This document shows positions 46,516 through 58,590 of a DNA stretch of 64,000 nt, in pieces. The notes under the pieces are model-generated. The model saw nothing but the letters and a program-made list of their open reading frames with translations, searched no databases and was not told the DNA's origin. The position numbers were made by a program, and so were the translations under genes. How positions within the stretch are numbered: position 1 is the stretch's first letter; each line of letters starts with the position of its first letter. The DNA is from Adiantum capillus-veneris (lineage: Eukaryota; Streptophyta; Polypodiopsida; Polypodiales; Pteridaceae), in contig CM043962.1 of NCBI GenBank assembly GCA_014529385.2, positions 47,301,098 to 47,365,097 on the forward strand. The letters run 5' to 3'.

Positions 46516-47680
46516 ATGGATGATTCTGATGATACTAAATCATTGCTTCAAGCTTTTCCATTTCTTTCAGATGATGAAACTCTTCCTATAGAGCAACTTT
46601 TCTCTTCACAACCATCCATTCCGAATGTTATGAATGATAATATTGATATTTTTGTTGATCTGCCTATTGATTTTGAACATGGCTCATGTCATGTTTACGA
46701 TGAAGATATTGATGATAATGATTTTTCTACTTCTGAAGATCCCGTTACTTATGATGAAGCTATATCTTCACCACAAAAGGATCAATGGCAAGAGGCTATG
46801 GAAGCAGAGTACGATTCTCTTATCTCTTAAGGTACATGGATACTAACTGAATTACCTCCTGATCGTACAACTATTAAATGTAAGTGGGTGTATAAGACAA
46901 AAGTAAAAGCAGATGGATTTTTTGACAAGTTCAAGGCGCGTTTAGTTGCAAAAGGTTACTCCCAAGTAGCTGGTGTTGATTATCAAGAGACTTTTTCACC
47001 AGCTGTTCGCATTACAAGTGTTCGCGTCTTATTTGCATTTGCTGTTCAATTTGATTTAGAAGCTCATCAAATGGATGTGCGAACTGCTTTTCTTAATGGT
47101 GACTTGGAAGAGGAAATTTATATGGAACAACCAGAAGGGTTTGTTATTCCAGGTAAAGAAGACCTTGTTGCTCAACTCCATAAGGCACTATATGGTCTCA
47201 AACAAGCTTCGCGAGCCTGGTATACAAAATTTGATCTTTTTCTCATCTCTAAAGGATTCATCTCTTACTTTTCAGACCCCAACTTATACATAAAATGCCA
47301 AGGTAGCAGATTTGTGATTCTTGCTCTTTGTGGATGATACCATTTTTGTTTCCAATGATTTGGGATTTCTTCAGCAAGTGAAATAGTTATTGTCTTCTGC
47401 ATTTGATATGGTGGATCTTGGAGAGATTCAGTTTTGTTTTGGCATTCAAATCCAACGAAACCATACAAAAGGTATTTTATTCCTTCGACAGTCAAAGTTT
47501 ATTGCATGATACTATTCAAAATTTTGGTATAGAATCTGCTCATTCAACCAACATACACCTTGTCTTGCGAGCTCTACGAAGAACACTTTTGACAATAGCG
47601 GTCAACTTGTCACAAATCAACCTTATGCTAACTGATTGGATGTCTTCAGTTTGTTGGCATGAACACTCGTCCTGATATTC
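46516..47680 (+). pseudogene. copia reverse transcriptase
   Basis: An acidic linker (46516-46830) ends with DQWQEAMEAEYDSL. After a stop come KCKWVYKTKVKADG, FKARLVAKGYSQVAGVDYQETFSPA, HQMDVRTAFLNGDLEEEIYMEQPEGF and LHKALYGLKQASRAWY, all standard copia RT blocks. A shift near 47325 precedes the catalytic box (FVDDT at about 47332), then MVDLGEIQFCFGIQI. Several later shifts. Confidence 0.9.
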
Positions 47681-48318
47681 TGTTTGCTGCTAATTATCTT
47701 GGACAACATCTTGCATGCCCTTCTCTTAAGCATTGGTCTGCTGCAAAGCGTGTATTGAAATACTTGAAAGGCATTACAAATTTTGGTTTAGTCTATCGAC
47801 GACAACTCACATCGGATTCTATGTAATCTCTTTCTCTTTTGGGTTACACAGATGCAAACTGGGCAAGCTCACATTTATCTATGCGATCTACTAGTGGAAA
47901 TTGCTTCTTTATAAATGGTTGTTTTGTTTCTTGGACCAGCAAGAAACAACGTTGTGTTGCAGTTTCTACGACTGAGTCAGAATATGTTGCGGCATCACTT
48001 GCAGCTCGTGAGTTGATTTGGCTTCGACAAATGCTGGTTGATATTGGTCACTCTCCTCTTTCTAGCACACCCTTGCGGTGTGACAACCAAAGTGCTATTA
48101 GTTTTGCAAAAGACTATGTTCAACATAATAAGTCAAAGCACATTGCTGTCCATTATTACTATGTCAAGTATGAAGTGCGCAAAGGAACCATTATGGTTGA
48201 ACACTGTCCAAGTGACCAGATGATTGCAGACATTTTGACCAAAGGTCTCAACGAGTCACGTTTCATCCTCTTGCACTCGGAGCTTGGAGTTGCTTCGGCC
48301 TCACTCTTTCTAAATTAG
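47681..48318 (+). pseudogene. copia RNase H
   Basis: TRPDILFAANYLG and WSAAKRVLKYLKGITNFGL lead to GYTDANWASS (first Asp), TSKKQRCVAVSTTESEYVA (Glu) and LRCDNQSAISFAKD (Asp), with HYYYVKYEVRKG and ADILTKGL at the end. The frame is open from 47839 to the stop at 48318; one stop at 47824 lies before. Confidence 0.92.
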
Positions 48319-48565
48319 CTTCTTTGCTATTGTAATAGCTTTGTACATATGATATTGTAATCTTTTAGGTACCATGCACTATGAACACTCCACATTTTCA
48401 CATTGTGATCTCTGAGTCACTTGAATATTTGTACATAGATGCACAATTCACTTTCACATCATCATCGCTGGTTCATATTTTCACATTGTATAGGGGCTTG
48501 GGTTTTTCCCTTGAACTTCCAAGGGTTTTTTCATCCAAAGCTAGAGACCTTTGTTTGAGTGGGGG

Positions 48566-48706
48566 TGTTGGAGCTATATGTGGCTCACTCTACTCTACTT
48601 GGTCTCACCTATATATTTGTATCTTGTCCTCAATATGAATCAGTCTTTGGGAGCGTATATGGTGTGTCTCTTGTCTCGTCTCTCTCTTTATCTCTACATA
48701 TCAACA
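48566..48706 (+). repeat. 3' LTR of the copia element
   Basis: A 141-bp LTR TGTTGG...CAACA, preceded by the polypurine tract GAGTGGGGG (48557-48565). Confidence 0.92.
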
Positions 48707-48711
48707 ACACT

Positions 48712-50200
48712 AAGTTCTGCTTCAAGGTTCCCGTAGAGAAAAAGAGGATGATGCTGGAGAAGGACACTACTATTCAATTTCATGCTCCTCCACCTCGAAG
48801 CGTGGCTGTCAATCCTCAAATGTATGCTTCCACTCCTGGGAGTTCTCTTGGGTCATCTGCTGTAGCATGCGCTCCACCATTGCAAGGTGGACAACGCACA
48901 TTGCGAGGGACTTGGGACCCTCGCAAGAAAGAAAGTGTTGATGCCACAGTTGCAAGGTTTTTCTATCATGATCATGTGCCATGTCGTGAAGCAAGGTCTC
49001 CCTATTTTTGAGATATGGTGAGAGCAATTGCATCTTTCGGACCCACTTATACCCCCCCTTCCTCGGAAGCCATCCGGACCACACTCTTGGCAAAGGAGAA
49101 GGCAGCAATTGAGGCTGCATTGGAAAATGTTTTCATTGGCCAGAGGAAGAATGGTGTCTCTCATTAGCGATGGGTGGACAGATTCGCGCTCTCGAACAAT
49201 TCATGGCATTGTCTTGTATTCTCGTGGCGGTGTGCACTTCTTGTCCTCCAATGATGCGTCTCCAACAGGTAAGAACTTGGAGCAACTTTAACAAGAGTGG
49301 TCGGAAGCTGTTAATCGAGTTGGTGTGGAGCATGTCATCCAATTCATTTCTAATGGAGAACCAGCAAACAAGGCAGCGGGGAAAGCATTGGAGAAGGCCT
49401 TCTATAACCCGAGGTGGTGACATCATAAGCTTCATCACTCGGCACACCTACATTCATTCTGAATTCAGAAGGAGATTACCAGTTAAAGATTTGTTGAAGT
49501 ACAGTGACACCAGATTTATCTACAATTTCCTCATGCTCGAAAGGCTAGGGAAAGTTGAAAATGTGTTAAGGCAGCTTGTGGTCCACATCAAAGACAATAT
49601 CAGGTAAATCTTGTCGAATTGATGTGCAAGATGATCGGTTTTGGGAAGCTGTGTCTTATGTCAATACATTAGTGTCTCCTATGCTCAGAGTTGTTGACAG
49701 CAAGGAGTCCTGTATTGGCTAAGTCTACGAGGGGATGGATAGGATGGTGAAGCGCGTGAAGGAGATTGAGTGTGACGAGGAGAAGCAAAAACGATTGGAG
49801 TCACTTTGTGAGGAGAGATGGAACTCCAATGCATGCAGCTGCATTTGTGCTTGATCTATAATTTCAAGGCCATGGGCAAGAGACTGATGATGAAGTGGTT
49901 ACAGGCTGGGAGGAAGTGTTAACAAATGGCGATGACAGACGCACTGTAAAGGATGATCTCTCCAAGTATAGAGAGCGAAAAGGCAGGTTTGGCTCAGCCG
50001 ATGCATAGGCAAACAAGACAAAAATATGGGCTGCATTATGGTGGGAGGACTAAGGCGCGGAAACCCCTTTACTTCAGCGACTTGCGGTGCGACTTCTTAG
50101 CCAAGGAGCAAGCTCATCACCCTTGGAACAATTGTGGAGTGTCTTTAGGCGAAACAAGCTTCTAACCAAGCGCACCAATGACTTGGTTTATGTCTCCTAG
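48712..50200 (+). pseudogene. hAT transposase body, DUF659-like and dimerisation parts
   Basis: The frame resumes after the copia element: KFCFKVPVEKKRMMLEKD, then VDATVARFFYHDHVPCREARSPYF, stop at 49009, DMVRAIASFGPTYTPPSSE, GVSLISDGWTDSRSRT (catalytic-type Asp) and FLSSNDASPTGKNLEQL. In other frames follow FWEAVSYVNTLVSPMLRVVDSKE and the hAT dimer end WWED, TPLLQRLAVRLLSQGASSS, LWSVFRRNK and TNDLVYVS. Those are the landmarks of plant hAT transposases. It would cut and paste its own DNA; many shifts make it dead. It is cut at 50200 by the LTR of element C. Confidence 0.85.
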
Positions 50201-51541
50201 TGGGAGGGGGAGGCTTTACACTTTGCCTTCAAAAAGTATTGGGGACCGTCGGCCCGTGCGAACTAACCCTCGGTCACGTCATAACTGTGCTACACTACTG
50301 CTGCCTGATGGCTTGCATGAATGACCACCGACACGCCGCCCACCACTGTTGTTGCGCTGCCATGTAGTCAAAACCGAGGGTTTTGCCACATCATAATTGC
50401 GCTACACTACCGCTGCCCGACAGCTTGCATGACGGACCACTGACATGCCGCCCACCGCTATCGTTGCATCGCCACGCAGCCAAAACCACCCAACGATCCA
50501 CCAATGCAGCGCCCACAGCGCGCATGAGGGGGGAGATGAGGTGAGCGCCATAGCCTTCCTCTCCCTCCCTGAATGCCTTCAACTGGCGCTTGATCCGTGT
50601 CTTATACCCCTGCCTTCCAAATGGCGGGTTTGCATGTGGCTTCATAGCAACGATAAGTGGTACCACCACGCCATTTAAGCTCCTAAAATCCTCTACTCCA
50701 TGCTCTTAAAAAACCCTTTTTTTGCACCACCTTTGAATTGCCACCATTTCCAACCCTTGAATCGCTTTGGCAAGCGGTAAAGCCCCACTGAAAGCCCACT
50801 ACGCCAGCTCTAGAGCATAATACCCTTGCCCTATTTTGACTCTCTTAAGACCCCGAACCAATGCCCTGAAAACGGGGAACATCATCCAACACAATGCATC
50901 TAACAACTGCACCCAACTCTGACCGGGCATATCTTGTCCACCGTGACTCCCATCGACGAGCCGTCAAATCCGACCAGCTTCACATGCTGCATACTATCCT
51001 CCAGAACCTGGTCGAGCCTAAAAAACACTAGATGGAACGCCTGTCGATGAGGTCAACTTGGCACATAACTGCCCTCGACAAATCTTCAATGGGCCATAAC
51101 TTTCCCATCTGAGCTCCAATTCATGATCTGGAAAGGCCGGCATGCTCCACAACTCGAGCACTTCACATCCATCCACTCACACGAGCTCTGGCCACTTGTC
51201 TTCACTTGCCCTGTCCGTCAAGGATCTCCAAATCATTCCAACTTTGGATTGTCATATCTTTCTCACCGTAGCACCATTTGAGGAGCCGTCTGGACCGGCT
51301 CATACAACACCTCGAACACTACATTCCAAGGCACAATTCTCGCACTTCGGTCACTTGGATCTACCCTTTTGATTGGTACATCCTGGAGCCCTTCCGGCAT
51401 ATAGAACAACCTTAAGCATACATTTCCACTGCTCTTTGCTTGCTCAGGGTCTTCACACCTACTTAAATACTTGGCCATGTCCCTGTATGCACCCATAACA
51501 CTGCTTGACACCACTTCTAGCCTCGACTAGCTTTGGATGCA
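50201..51541 (-). repeat. 3' LTR of element C
   Basis: A 1341-bp LTR that shares long stretches with 56988-58201. It contains an extra tandem copy of about 125 bp (CTACACTAC.GCTGCC.GA units at about 50290 and 50402), present once in the partner. Boundaries are set by where the two copies diverge (TGCATCC/TGTAATCG on the minus strand). Confidence 0.8.
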
Positions 51542-51575
51542 CCATCATTGCTGGCCCCCTTGTTGAACATTCATG

Positions 51576-52700
51576 TTAAACCAAAAACATAATTACAAAA
51601 CTTAAAAACTGCCACACTAAATTGACCATCGAACATACTCGAAAACCACAACCATATGTACAAGCTTCATTTCCTAGCCTCTCTAAGGTGGGTTGCCCAC
51701 CCTCCTTGGCTACAATGTGATGCACATCGAGCACTAGACTCTTGTCAAAGTATAGCTTGAGCCGCACACCATTTACCCTATGCCTAAGAAGATTACCATT
51801 TGCTCTCACCAACTGATAGGTCCCGTTCGGAAAGGCTTTCTGTACCTTGTATGGACCCGTCCACTTTTTTGAACTTCTTCTAGAAGGTAAAATCCAAGTA
51901 GCTTTCATACTTCATCACTAGGTCTCCCCTTCCTCTATCTTCTTGTCTGGCAGGTTCTGATTGAACTTGGCAACCCGCTTCTCCTGCTGCTTCACATAAT
52001 AGTCCGCTGCTATCTCTCTCTCCATTTGCAAGGCTTTAAGACTAGCAATCTGATCCTGCAAAACCTCTTGCTGAGTGGCATTGACTCGCCACATGCCCTT
52101 CAAAGCTCCTAACTATGCATGAACTAGCAACGCTGCCTCCTTACCATAGACCAACTCAAATGGGATGAAATTTGTCACCACTTTGTAGGATGTCCTGTAT
52201 GAACACTTCTCAAGGTTTGCTTCCCACTCTGTCTCCTACTTGTATACATACTTCGTTAACATCTTAATGATCTGGCCATTGGCCCTCTCCACTAGACCAT
52301 TGCATTGGGGTTGATAGGGCGAAGAAAACCAATGTTCAATACCCAACTTCTTGACCAATGCACGCATTAACTTGTTTCTAAACCCCTAGCCTCTATCAGA
52401 AATGAGCACCCAAGGCACTCCAAAACGAGCAATCGAAAACAAATTGGGCCACAACATGCGCATTTATCTCCTTGACTGCTTCGGCCTCGACCCACCTAGT
52501 GAGGTAGTCAATGGCTACCACAACATACTTTTGACCACTTGTAGACCTAGGGAGTGGACCGATGGCATCCACACCCCATTTCTCGAAGGCACTTTGGGCA
52601 ATGATAGCCCCTTGCGATTCGGCTACCGATTGTCTTTCACCCATGGTCTGGCACTTGTGACAGGTCTTGCACTAGTAATGCACATCTCGCATTAGGGAAG
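51576..52700 (-). pseudogene. Integrase of element C with GPY/F end
   Basis: CHKCQTMGERQSVA (end of the zinc region), FEKWGVDAIGPLPRS (catalytic Asp), VLISDRG (Asp), FSSPYQPQCNGLVERANG (Glu), WEANLEKC, FELVYGKEA and DQIASLKALQMEREIAADYYVKQQEKRV, then KWTGPYKVQKAFPNGTYQLV, the GPY/F module at 51850-51770. Frame changes near 52395 and 52105 and a stop at 51918 break it. Confidence 0.85.
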
Positions 52701-52951
52701 GCCACCAAAAGCCTGCTCTTAGAACTCGAAACAGCACCCGGTCTTTAACCTGATGTCCGCTCCCTCATGGCATTGCTCCAACACTGTGCCAATCTCCTCT
52801 TTGTAAAGTACTCTTCTCAACTCCATCTCAACCATAGATCATCAGATCTTCACCTACCAATGTGAACTTGCGGGCCTTCTACACGATTCTTCTTTTCTAG
52901 CTTGGACAAGCCTTTTGGACACTGCCCTGTGTTAAAAAATTCCTCTCTCGT

Positions 52952-53373
52952 TCAGGGTTTCCCTACCTGCATAAGTGGCTCGTGCCACATATAGACCTCC
53001 AACGTGGTTCTAGCTAGTTGATCCGCCTCTTGGTTTTGCTCTCTCTTGACATGCTTGAATTGAACCGCTTCAAAAAAATTCAACAGCTTCTTAATGGCAA
53101 AAAACCAATGCTTCAACGAATCCAGCTTTACTTGCCATTGGTCTAAAAGCTGCTTGATGACTAGCAACGCATCACCTTTCACCACCAACCTGGAAATGCC
53201 AAACTCACGCACTGCTTCAAACCCAAATGCAGAGTGAGGTACTCTGCCTCATTGTTTGTGTGGACATCCTCCAGGTCGTACGCTCTCGAGAAGATCACCT
53301 TGCCCTGCGGATCCTTATCACCACACCACCTTCTGCCTTCTGCACTACTCTTCAATACGCTCCATCGAACCAC
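52952..53373 (-). pseudogene. Second (archaeal-type) RNase H of element C
   Basis: GDKDPQGKVIFSRAYDLEDV and TNNEAEYLTLHLGLKQC (catalytic Glu), then after a frame change at 53190 ISRLVVKGDALLVIKQLLDQWQV (Asp), FKHVKREQNQEADQLART (final Asp). The pattern NNEAEY...GD..LV..Q...H..R..N..AD.LA is that of type I RNase H outside the retroviral branch, and occurs in Tat elements in addition to the usual RNase H. Confidence 0.85.
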
Positions 53374-53975
53374 CTCGTAAAAGCATTCTCCAAGTCTGGC
53401 TCCTCTTGAGTTTCATCTCGTACCACCCTTGGACAAGCCGGCAAATCAATACCCTTGTTGACCAAAACATTGGCCAAGTGGGAGCGGCTAGTGTGGTCAA
53501 TCTTCAACTCGACCTCGAACTCAAACTCGAACTCTTGCAACGTTGGCACCCACTTCATAATCCGCTTCCCTGGCTTCCAATGCAATACCACTTCCGGTAA
53601 CAAATTGTTAGCTGTCAACACATAAAACTTACGCACAATGAGATGCACCTTAAACTTCCTGCAAGCAAAAACCCAAGCCATCACCCACTGCTTCGCTTCA
53701 ATGTAGGTCGTCTCTCTAGGACTTATCACTCTGCTCTCAAAATATATGGGTTTGTAGCTTCTTCCTACCTTCTGCAACAATACCGCTCCAACAGCCACAG
53801 TACCTACCGTCATAGCAACATAGAGATCGTCCTCTCGATTTGGAGGACACACCGTCGGCAACTGACACAAGATCTCTTTCACCTTGTCAAAGGCTTCTTG
53901 CGCTTCTTCATCCCATTCGAAACCATGCACCTGCTGGGCCCTCTTTTGAAGAGGATACACATATTGCGACAACAT
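53352..53975 (-). pseudogene. First RNase H and connection of element C
   Basis: An open 207-residue stretch: FEWDEEAQEAFDKVKEILCQL, VAMTVGTVAVGAVLLQKVG (Asp changed), PIYFESRVISPRETTYIEAKQWVMAWVFACRKFKVHL and KIDHTSRSHLANVLVNKG. It follows the RT thumb of gypsy elements. The usual first Asp of this RNase H is replaced (VAMTVGTV). Confidence 0.85.
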
Positions 53976-54094
53976 CTAAAAAACCACGACAAATACTTTA
54001 GCTTATGTACAAATGAAGCCAAATCTTGAGCATTTGATGGCGTCTCCATCAACACCAAAGCTTTCACCTTCTCCGGATGAGCCTCTATCCTGTT

Positions 54095-54737
54095 TTATGA
54101 CACCACATGACCCAACAACTGAGCTCGAGGCTGTGCCAACTTGCACTTCTTTGGGTTCAAATGACCACCTTCTTCATCGAGCCTCTGAAAACACAATTGC
54201 AGCTTCGATAGGTGCTCTGACCATGAGCTATAACAGCCTACATTATCCATAAACACCCTGATAAACCTGCCCAAGTAGGGACCAATCACCATGTTCGTCC
54301 AATCCTGGAAAGTAGCATATGCATTCACCAACTCGAATGGCACCATGTGGTAGGTAAAACATCCCCAAGGAGAGAGAAACATTGTCTTCAACTGGTCTTC
54401 AAGTGCGATCCCTATCTGCAAGTATCCTGAAAATCCATCCATAATGGAATATCTTTCATGACCAGCCGCTTGATTTAAGATCTCGTCCTGGAAGCAAAGG
54501 GTAGTGGTTCACCTTGGTATTAGCATTCAATTTTTTGTAGTCAACACACACTCTCCACTTCCCATTCTTCTTCGAAGTGATGACCACAGGTGAAATCCAC
54601 TCTAACTCCTTCACAAGGTATATGATGCCTGCATCCATGATCTCCTGCCAAAGAGCTTTCTTTTGAATCTCCCCTAACCTTCTCAGCTTTTGTGCTTTCG
54701 GCTTGTACCCCTCTTTGAGTTCAATCTTATGCTCCAC
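54095..54737 (-). pseudogene. Reverse transcriptase of element C
   Basis: First part 54737-54456: KKNGKWRVCVDYKKLNANTK (fingers). Second part 54442-54095: MDGFSGYLQIGIALEDQLKT (first Asp), FTYHMVPFELVNAYATFQ and FIRVFMDNVGCYS at the catalytic box, with the second Asp changed to Asn. A shift separates the parts at about 54450. Inactive at the active site. Confidence 0.88.
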
Positions 54738-55866
54738 CCTTTTGCTAGTTTCTTGCTACTCTCGGCCTTCATACACGTTCTCCTTACCTTTGCGAGCCCG
54801 GGTGTCCCGCTCCGTCTCCGTCTCCGTCTCCCTTTCACCTCTTGCCCTTTCGTTAGCCAAAACCTTAACATCCTGCTTATCCACCACGATGATATTGACC
54901 CTAGGGACTTCACCACTATCTGGCCATTGAATTGCCCTTGACCTCTACCTCTACCAAACAGCGGGTACATACCACCTCTTTCTCTCGGCGGATGGGGACA
55001 ATCCGGCGCATAATGTCCCTCTTCTCCACAATTGTAACACCTGCCAGGAAATGGCCTCGCCTCGCCTCTTATTCCTCTTGGTTGTCCTCTATCCATCACG
55101 CTTAGCCTCAATTCCTGCATCTGCTCGTCAAATCCTGCAATGTTCGCACCCAATTCTGCGGCACAACCACTACACCCCAATTTCCATGTTTCTCCTCATG
55201 ACATCTTCTCGAGGGCTCAACGGTACCGTCTCATAGCCCAACATGCCCTGCTCAATCTTCTCCTTTGTCTTCCTGCTCTTTGACCGTGCAATTTCTACTG
55301 CACTGTTGTAATTCTCTGGGCTTTCAAAATCTACGTTTTCCCTCACCTTAGTATGCAGACATGCCATGAACTTTTCCAGCTTGAAATAGTCTCCATTAGC
55401 AAGCTATATGGCTACTGCTAATTCTTCCCAACATGCTTCAAAACGATCCAAAAAAAACTAAACTCTTTACTTACATCTTGTTTGAGCGCCTTCAGTTTCG
55501 CATCCATCTCGAGTGGGGATGCCTCCTTGCAGAAATCGTTAAGAAACCGCGCGCCCGTAGAGCCGCCCAAGCATGCCTTGGCTCACCTTCCAAAGCTTCA
55601 TACCATACTTTAGCTTTTCCACGCATCACCAAAGAAAATGTCTGCATCTTGCTATCCTCGTTCGGCATACGCAGTGATAGCATATATAGCTCGAAATCCG
55701 CCATCCACTCGTCTATATTCTCCTCGCCTGTAAAAATTGGTCCATAGCTTCGCATTGCCATGCTTACCAACGCAAACAACTTTGCCTTCATGTCAAATTG
55801 GGAGCAATCACTGTGCTCCTGAGCGGGGGAACCATAAGATGGAGAGAGGGAACACATCCGACACAC
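54683..55866 (-). pseudogene. gag and zinc knuckle of element C
   Basis: 55866-55492 reads MKAKLFALVSMAMRSYGPIF, IDEWMADFELYMLSLRMP and MRGKAKVWYEALEGEPRHAW (capsid). 55367-55170 reads KVRENVDFESPENYNSAVEIA. 55180-54683 has CYNCGEEGHYAPDCPHPPRERGG, an intact CCHC knuckle, then a Gly/Arg-rich stretch. I do not see the protease Asp box between knuckle and RT; the place is eroded. Confidence 0.82.
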
Positions 55867-56340
55867 AACACAATGCCTCTATAGCTCAGGGCATTCACAA
55901 CATCCTTGTCCTCTCAGAAACACCTTCTAAAGATACAACCCACAATAGCGGACCACTGCTTGCACATTTCCCAATGCTCACACACTCTACCAGACCACAA
56001 CACAACACATATCCACTGCCACAATCTGTCTCAACCCTGACACACACACACACACACATAACCTCTCAATCTCACCCTCCGTGGGGACACCAGAGATGGA
56101 GAGAGGAATGGGGGAACACACCCAACACACAACACAATGCGTCTCTATAGCTCAACGCATTGACAACAACCATGTCCTCTCAGAAACACCTTCAAAAGAT
56201 ACAACTCACACTAGCAGACCACCGCCTGCACATTTCCTAATGCTCACACAATCTACCAGACCACATCACAACACACATCCACTGCCACAATCCGTCTCAA
56301 CCCTTACACATGTACACAACCGCTCAATCTCACCCTCTTA
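55836..56340 (-). repeat. Tandem duplication of about 260 bp in the leader of element C
   Basis: Two copies that start GATGGAGAGAG(G) at about 55839 and 56095 and share ACACAACACAATGC, CCTCTCAGAAACACCTTC, GCTCACACA and CACTGCCACAATC. A CA run (56041-56058) separates them. Confidence 0.85.
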
Positions 56341-56802
56341 CACCAAACACCGCCGGTTCAAGGGGGACACACACATCCACATTGCCGACATCGTGGGATA
56401 CCACAAGAGCAAGAGAAAGAGGAGCGGGGGAGGGGAAACGACACAAAAACTGGGCAACAGTGGCTTGATATTGCTTCAAGAAAACACTTACAGAGATTGC
56501 AATGCCATCATAATGGCCATTCACATGAAAAACCACCTTCGTGGTAATGGAAAAAAGGTTGGGTCGATCCGGAGTTGTTGTGGCGCGTTGCGGGAACACA
56601 CAAAGGTTTGACAAGCATACCCCTCTGTAAAAAACTCACTCTACATGCTTCGAAATGGATCAAAAAGCCCTTTGAAATGATTGAAAATCCCTTTTATAGG
56701 GAGGCCTTTACAACTTTGGAATTTGCCCTTTGATTGGGCCACTTGGCATCTTTGAAGGACGGCTCTAGCTTGCTCTTGCTCTCATCTACTCTTCTTTGAG
56801 TT

Positions 56803-56824
56803 GGGGGGGGGGGGGGGGGGGGGG
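56803..56824. repeat. 22-bp poly(G) run
   Basis: Twenty-two consecutive G in the leader of element C. A further run of 14 G lies in its 5' LTR at 57170-57183, where the 3' LTR (50527-50533) has only six or seven. Confidence 0.95.
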
Positions 56825-56987
56825 AAGGCATTCCTTTTGGAACTGCCCCTTTGATGGGATTTTACCGTCTCTCAACCCACACAATTCCTTCTTTCGGGCC
56901 CTTCAAAGTTATCCTCTCTCTTTTGGGACTTGACTCACTCCCTCTCTTACATAACCTCTCCCTCCCGGGCACTAGTGACATCGCTAG

Positions 56988-58201
56988 TGGGTGGGGAAGC
57001 TTTACACTTTCAAAAAGTATTGGGAGCCGTCGGCCTATGGGAACTAGCCATACTTAGGGTTTTGCCATGTCATAAATGCACTACACTATCGCCGCCTGAT
57101 GGCTTGCATGATGGACCACCGACGCGCCGCCTAGCACTGTCGTTGCACCACCACGCAACGCACTTGGGAGGGGGGGGGGGGGGATGAGGTGAGCGCCATA
57201 TCCTTCCTCCTCCTTGGATGCCTTTAGCTGGCGCTTGATCCGGGTCTTATACCCCCTATCCCCCAAGTGGTGGGTTTGCATGTGGATTCACTGCTAGGAC
57301 ACGTGGTACCACCACGCCCCCTTGACCCTCTAAGCTCCTAAAATCCTCTGCTCCATGCTCTTAATAAACCCTTTTTTTGCACCACCTTTGAATTGCCACC
57401 ATTTCCGGCCTCTGAATCGCTTTGGCAAGCAGAGAAGCTCGACTAAAAGCCCACTACGCCGGCTCTAGAACATAATACCATTGCCCTATTTTGACTCTCT
57501 TAAGACCCCGAACCAATGCCCTGAAACGGGGGAACATCATCCGACACCATGCATCTAACAACTGCATCGAACTCTGACCGGGCATATCTTCTCCACCGTG
57601 ACTCCGATCGACGGGCCCTCAAATCCAACCAACTTCACATGATGCATACTATCCTCCTGAACCTGGTCGAGCCCAAAAAACACCAGATGGAACGCCTGCC
57701 AATGCGATCAACTTGGCACATAACTGGCCCCTGACAAATTATCAATTGACAATAACTTTCCCATTTGAGCTCCAATTGATGATCCGGAAAGGCCGACATG
57801 CTCCACAACTCGAGCACTTCCCATCTATCCGCTCACACGAGCTCTGGCCACCTGTCTTCACTTGCCCTGTCCATCAAGGATCTCCAAATCATTCCAACTT
57901 TGGACTGTCATATCTTTCACACAGTAGCACCATTTGACGAGCCGTCTAGACTGGCTTGTACAACACCTCAAACACTACTATCCAAGTTATAATTCTTGCA
58001 CTTCGGTCACTTGGATCTGCCGTTTTGATTGGCCCATCCTAGAGCCCTTATGGCCTATAGAACCACCTTAAGCATACAGTTCCACTGCTCTTTGCTTGTC
58101 GAGGGTCTTCACACCTACTTAAACACTTGGCTGGCCATGCCCTTGTATGCACCCTTAGCACTGCTTGGCACCACTTCTAGCCTCGACCAGCTTCGATTAC
58201 A
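56988..58201 (-). repeat. 5' LTR of element C
   Basis: A 1214-bp LTR, partner of 50201-51541 without the extra internal duplication. Its right end (GATTACA) abuts the broken pol of element D. Confidence 0.8.
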
Positions 58202-58590
58202 CAAGCGCCAACAAATACGTTTGATCACCCTTAGCATGAGCAATGGTTTAAAACTTTGCACCTACATCATCTCCGTCACCAACCATGTTCTCTTCATCTT
58301 CATACCTTGCTCTCGATAGCATATCTGCCATTGGATTATCCTTCCCTGTAATATGCCTAAACTTTGGACAATTTGTCATCATGCCGAGGACATGTCAACA
58401 ATTCGTTTCCACAATCACTCTTGCCCCTATCAAGTACTCGTCACACCTTAATGCTGTAATAACCCTCCATGATTCCCTCTTTACTTGTATACAAGTGTCT
58501 TGGCGAGAACTCAAAACCTTTGCCCAAATCTCATCACATACCTTATTCCTTTTTCATCATCTTGTTCTATTGCCCATCCTATCCTTTTAG
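58202..58590 (-). pseudogene. RNase H end of element D pol
   Basis: In shifting frames KRELWGALL-like, YLIGARVIVETNCQ, ILGMMTNCPKFRHITGKDNPMADMLSRARYEDE (58420-58290). The first part of RNase H (VVMTEDTSPKRIGWAIEQDDEKG) lies in the frame that ends at 58511. The DNA ends abruptly at the LTR edge 58201. Confidence 0.7.

Larger units (their letters stand above)
43281..48706 (+). mobile_element. Ty1/copia LTR retrotransposon inserted in a hAT gene
   Basis: A 5.4-kb element with short LTRs (43281-43463 and 48566-48706), a tRNA-iMet-type primer site, a leader of about 750 bp, a gag-pol region 44232-48318 in copia order (gag, protease, integrase, RT, RNase H) and a G-rich polypurine tract before the 3' LTR. 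The flanks ACACC (43276-43280) and ACACT (48707-48711) fit a 5-bp duplication with one change. LTRs differ at about 7 of 125 compared positions. Stops and shifts in pol make it defective. Confidence 0.93.
50201..58201 (-). mobile_element. Element C: Tat-type Ty3/gypsy retrotransposon with two RNase H domains
   Basis: A minus-strand element with LTRs at 50201-51541 (3') and 56988-58201 (5') and a coding region 55866-51576 in the order gag, zinc knuckle, RT, RNase H, second RNase H, integrase. The second, archaeal-type RNase H is known from the Tat lineage of plant gypsy elements. I could not find a convincing primer site, and the flanks (CCTAG left, CAAGC right) do not match as a duplication. 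The left neighbour is hAT and the right neighbour is element D. Extensive decay. Confidence 0.85.

Noticed and set aside
50391..50678. Frames on both strands in the 3' LTR of C
   Set aside because: LTR sequence; frames are not kept in the 5' LTR and have no motif.
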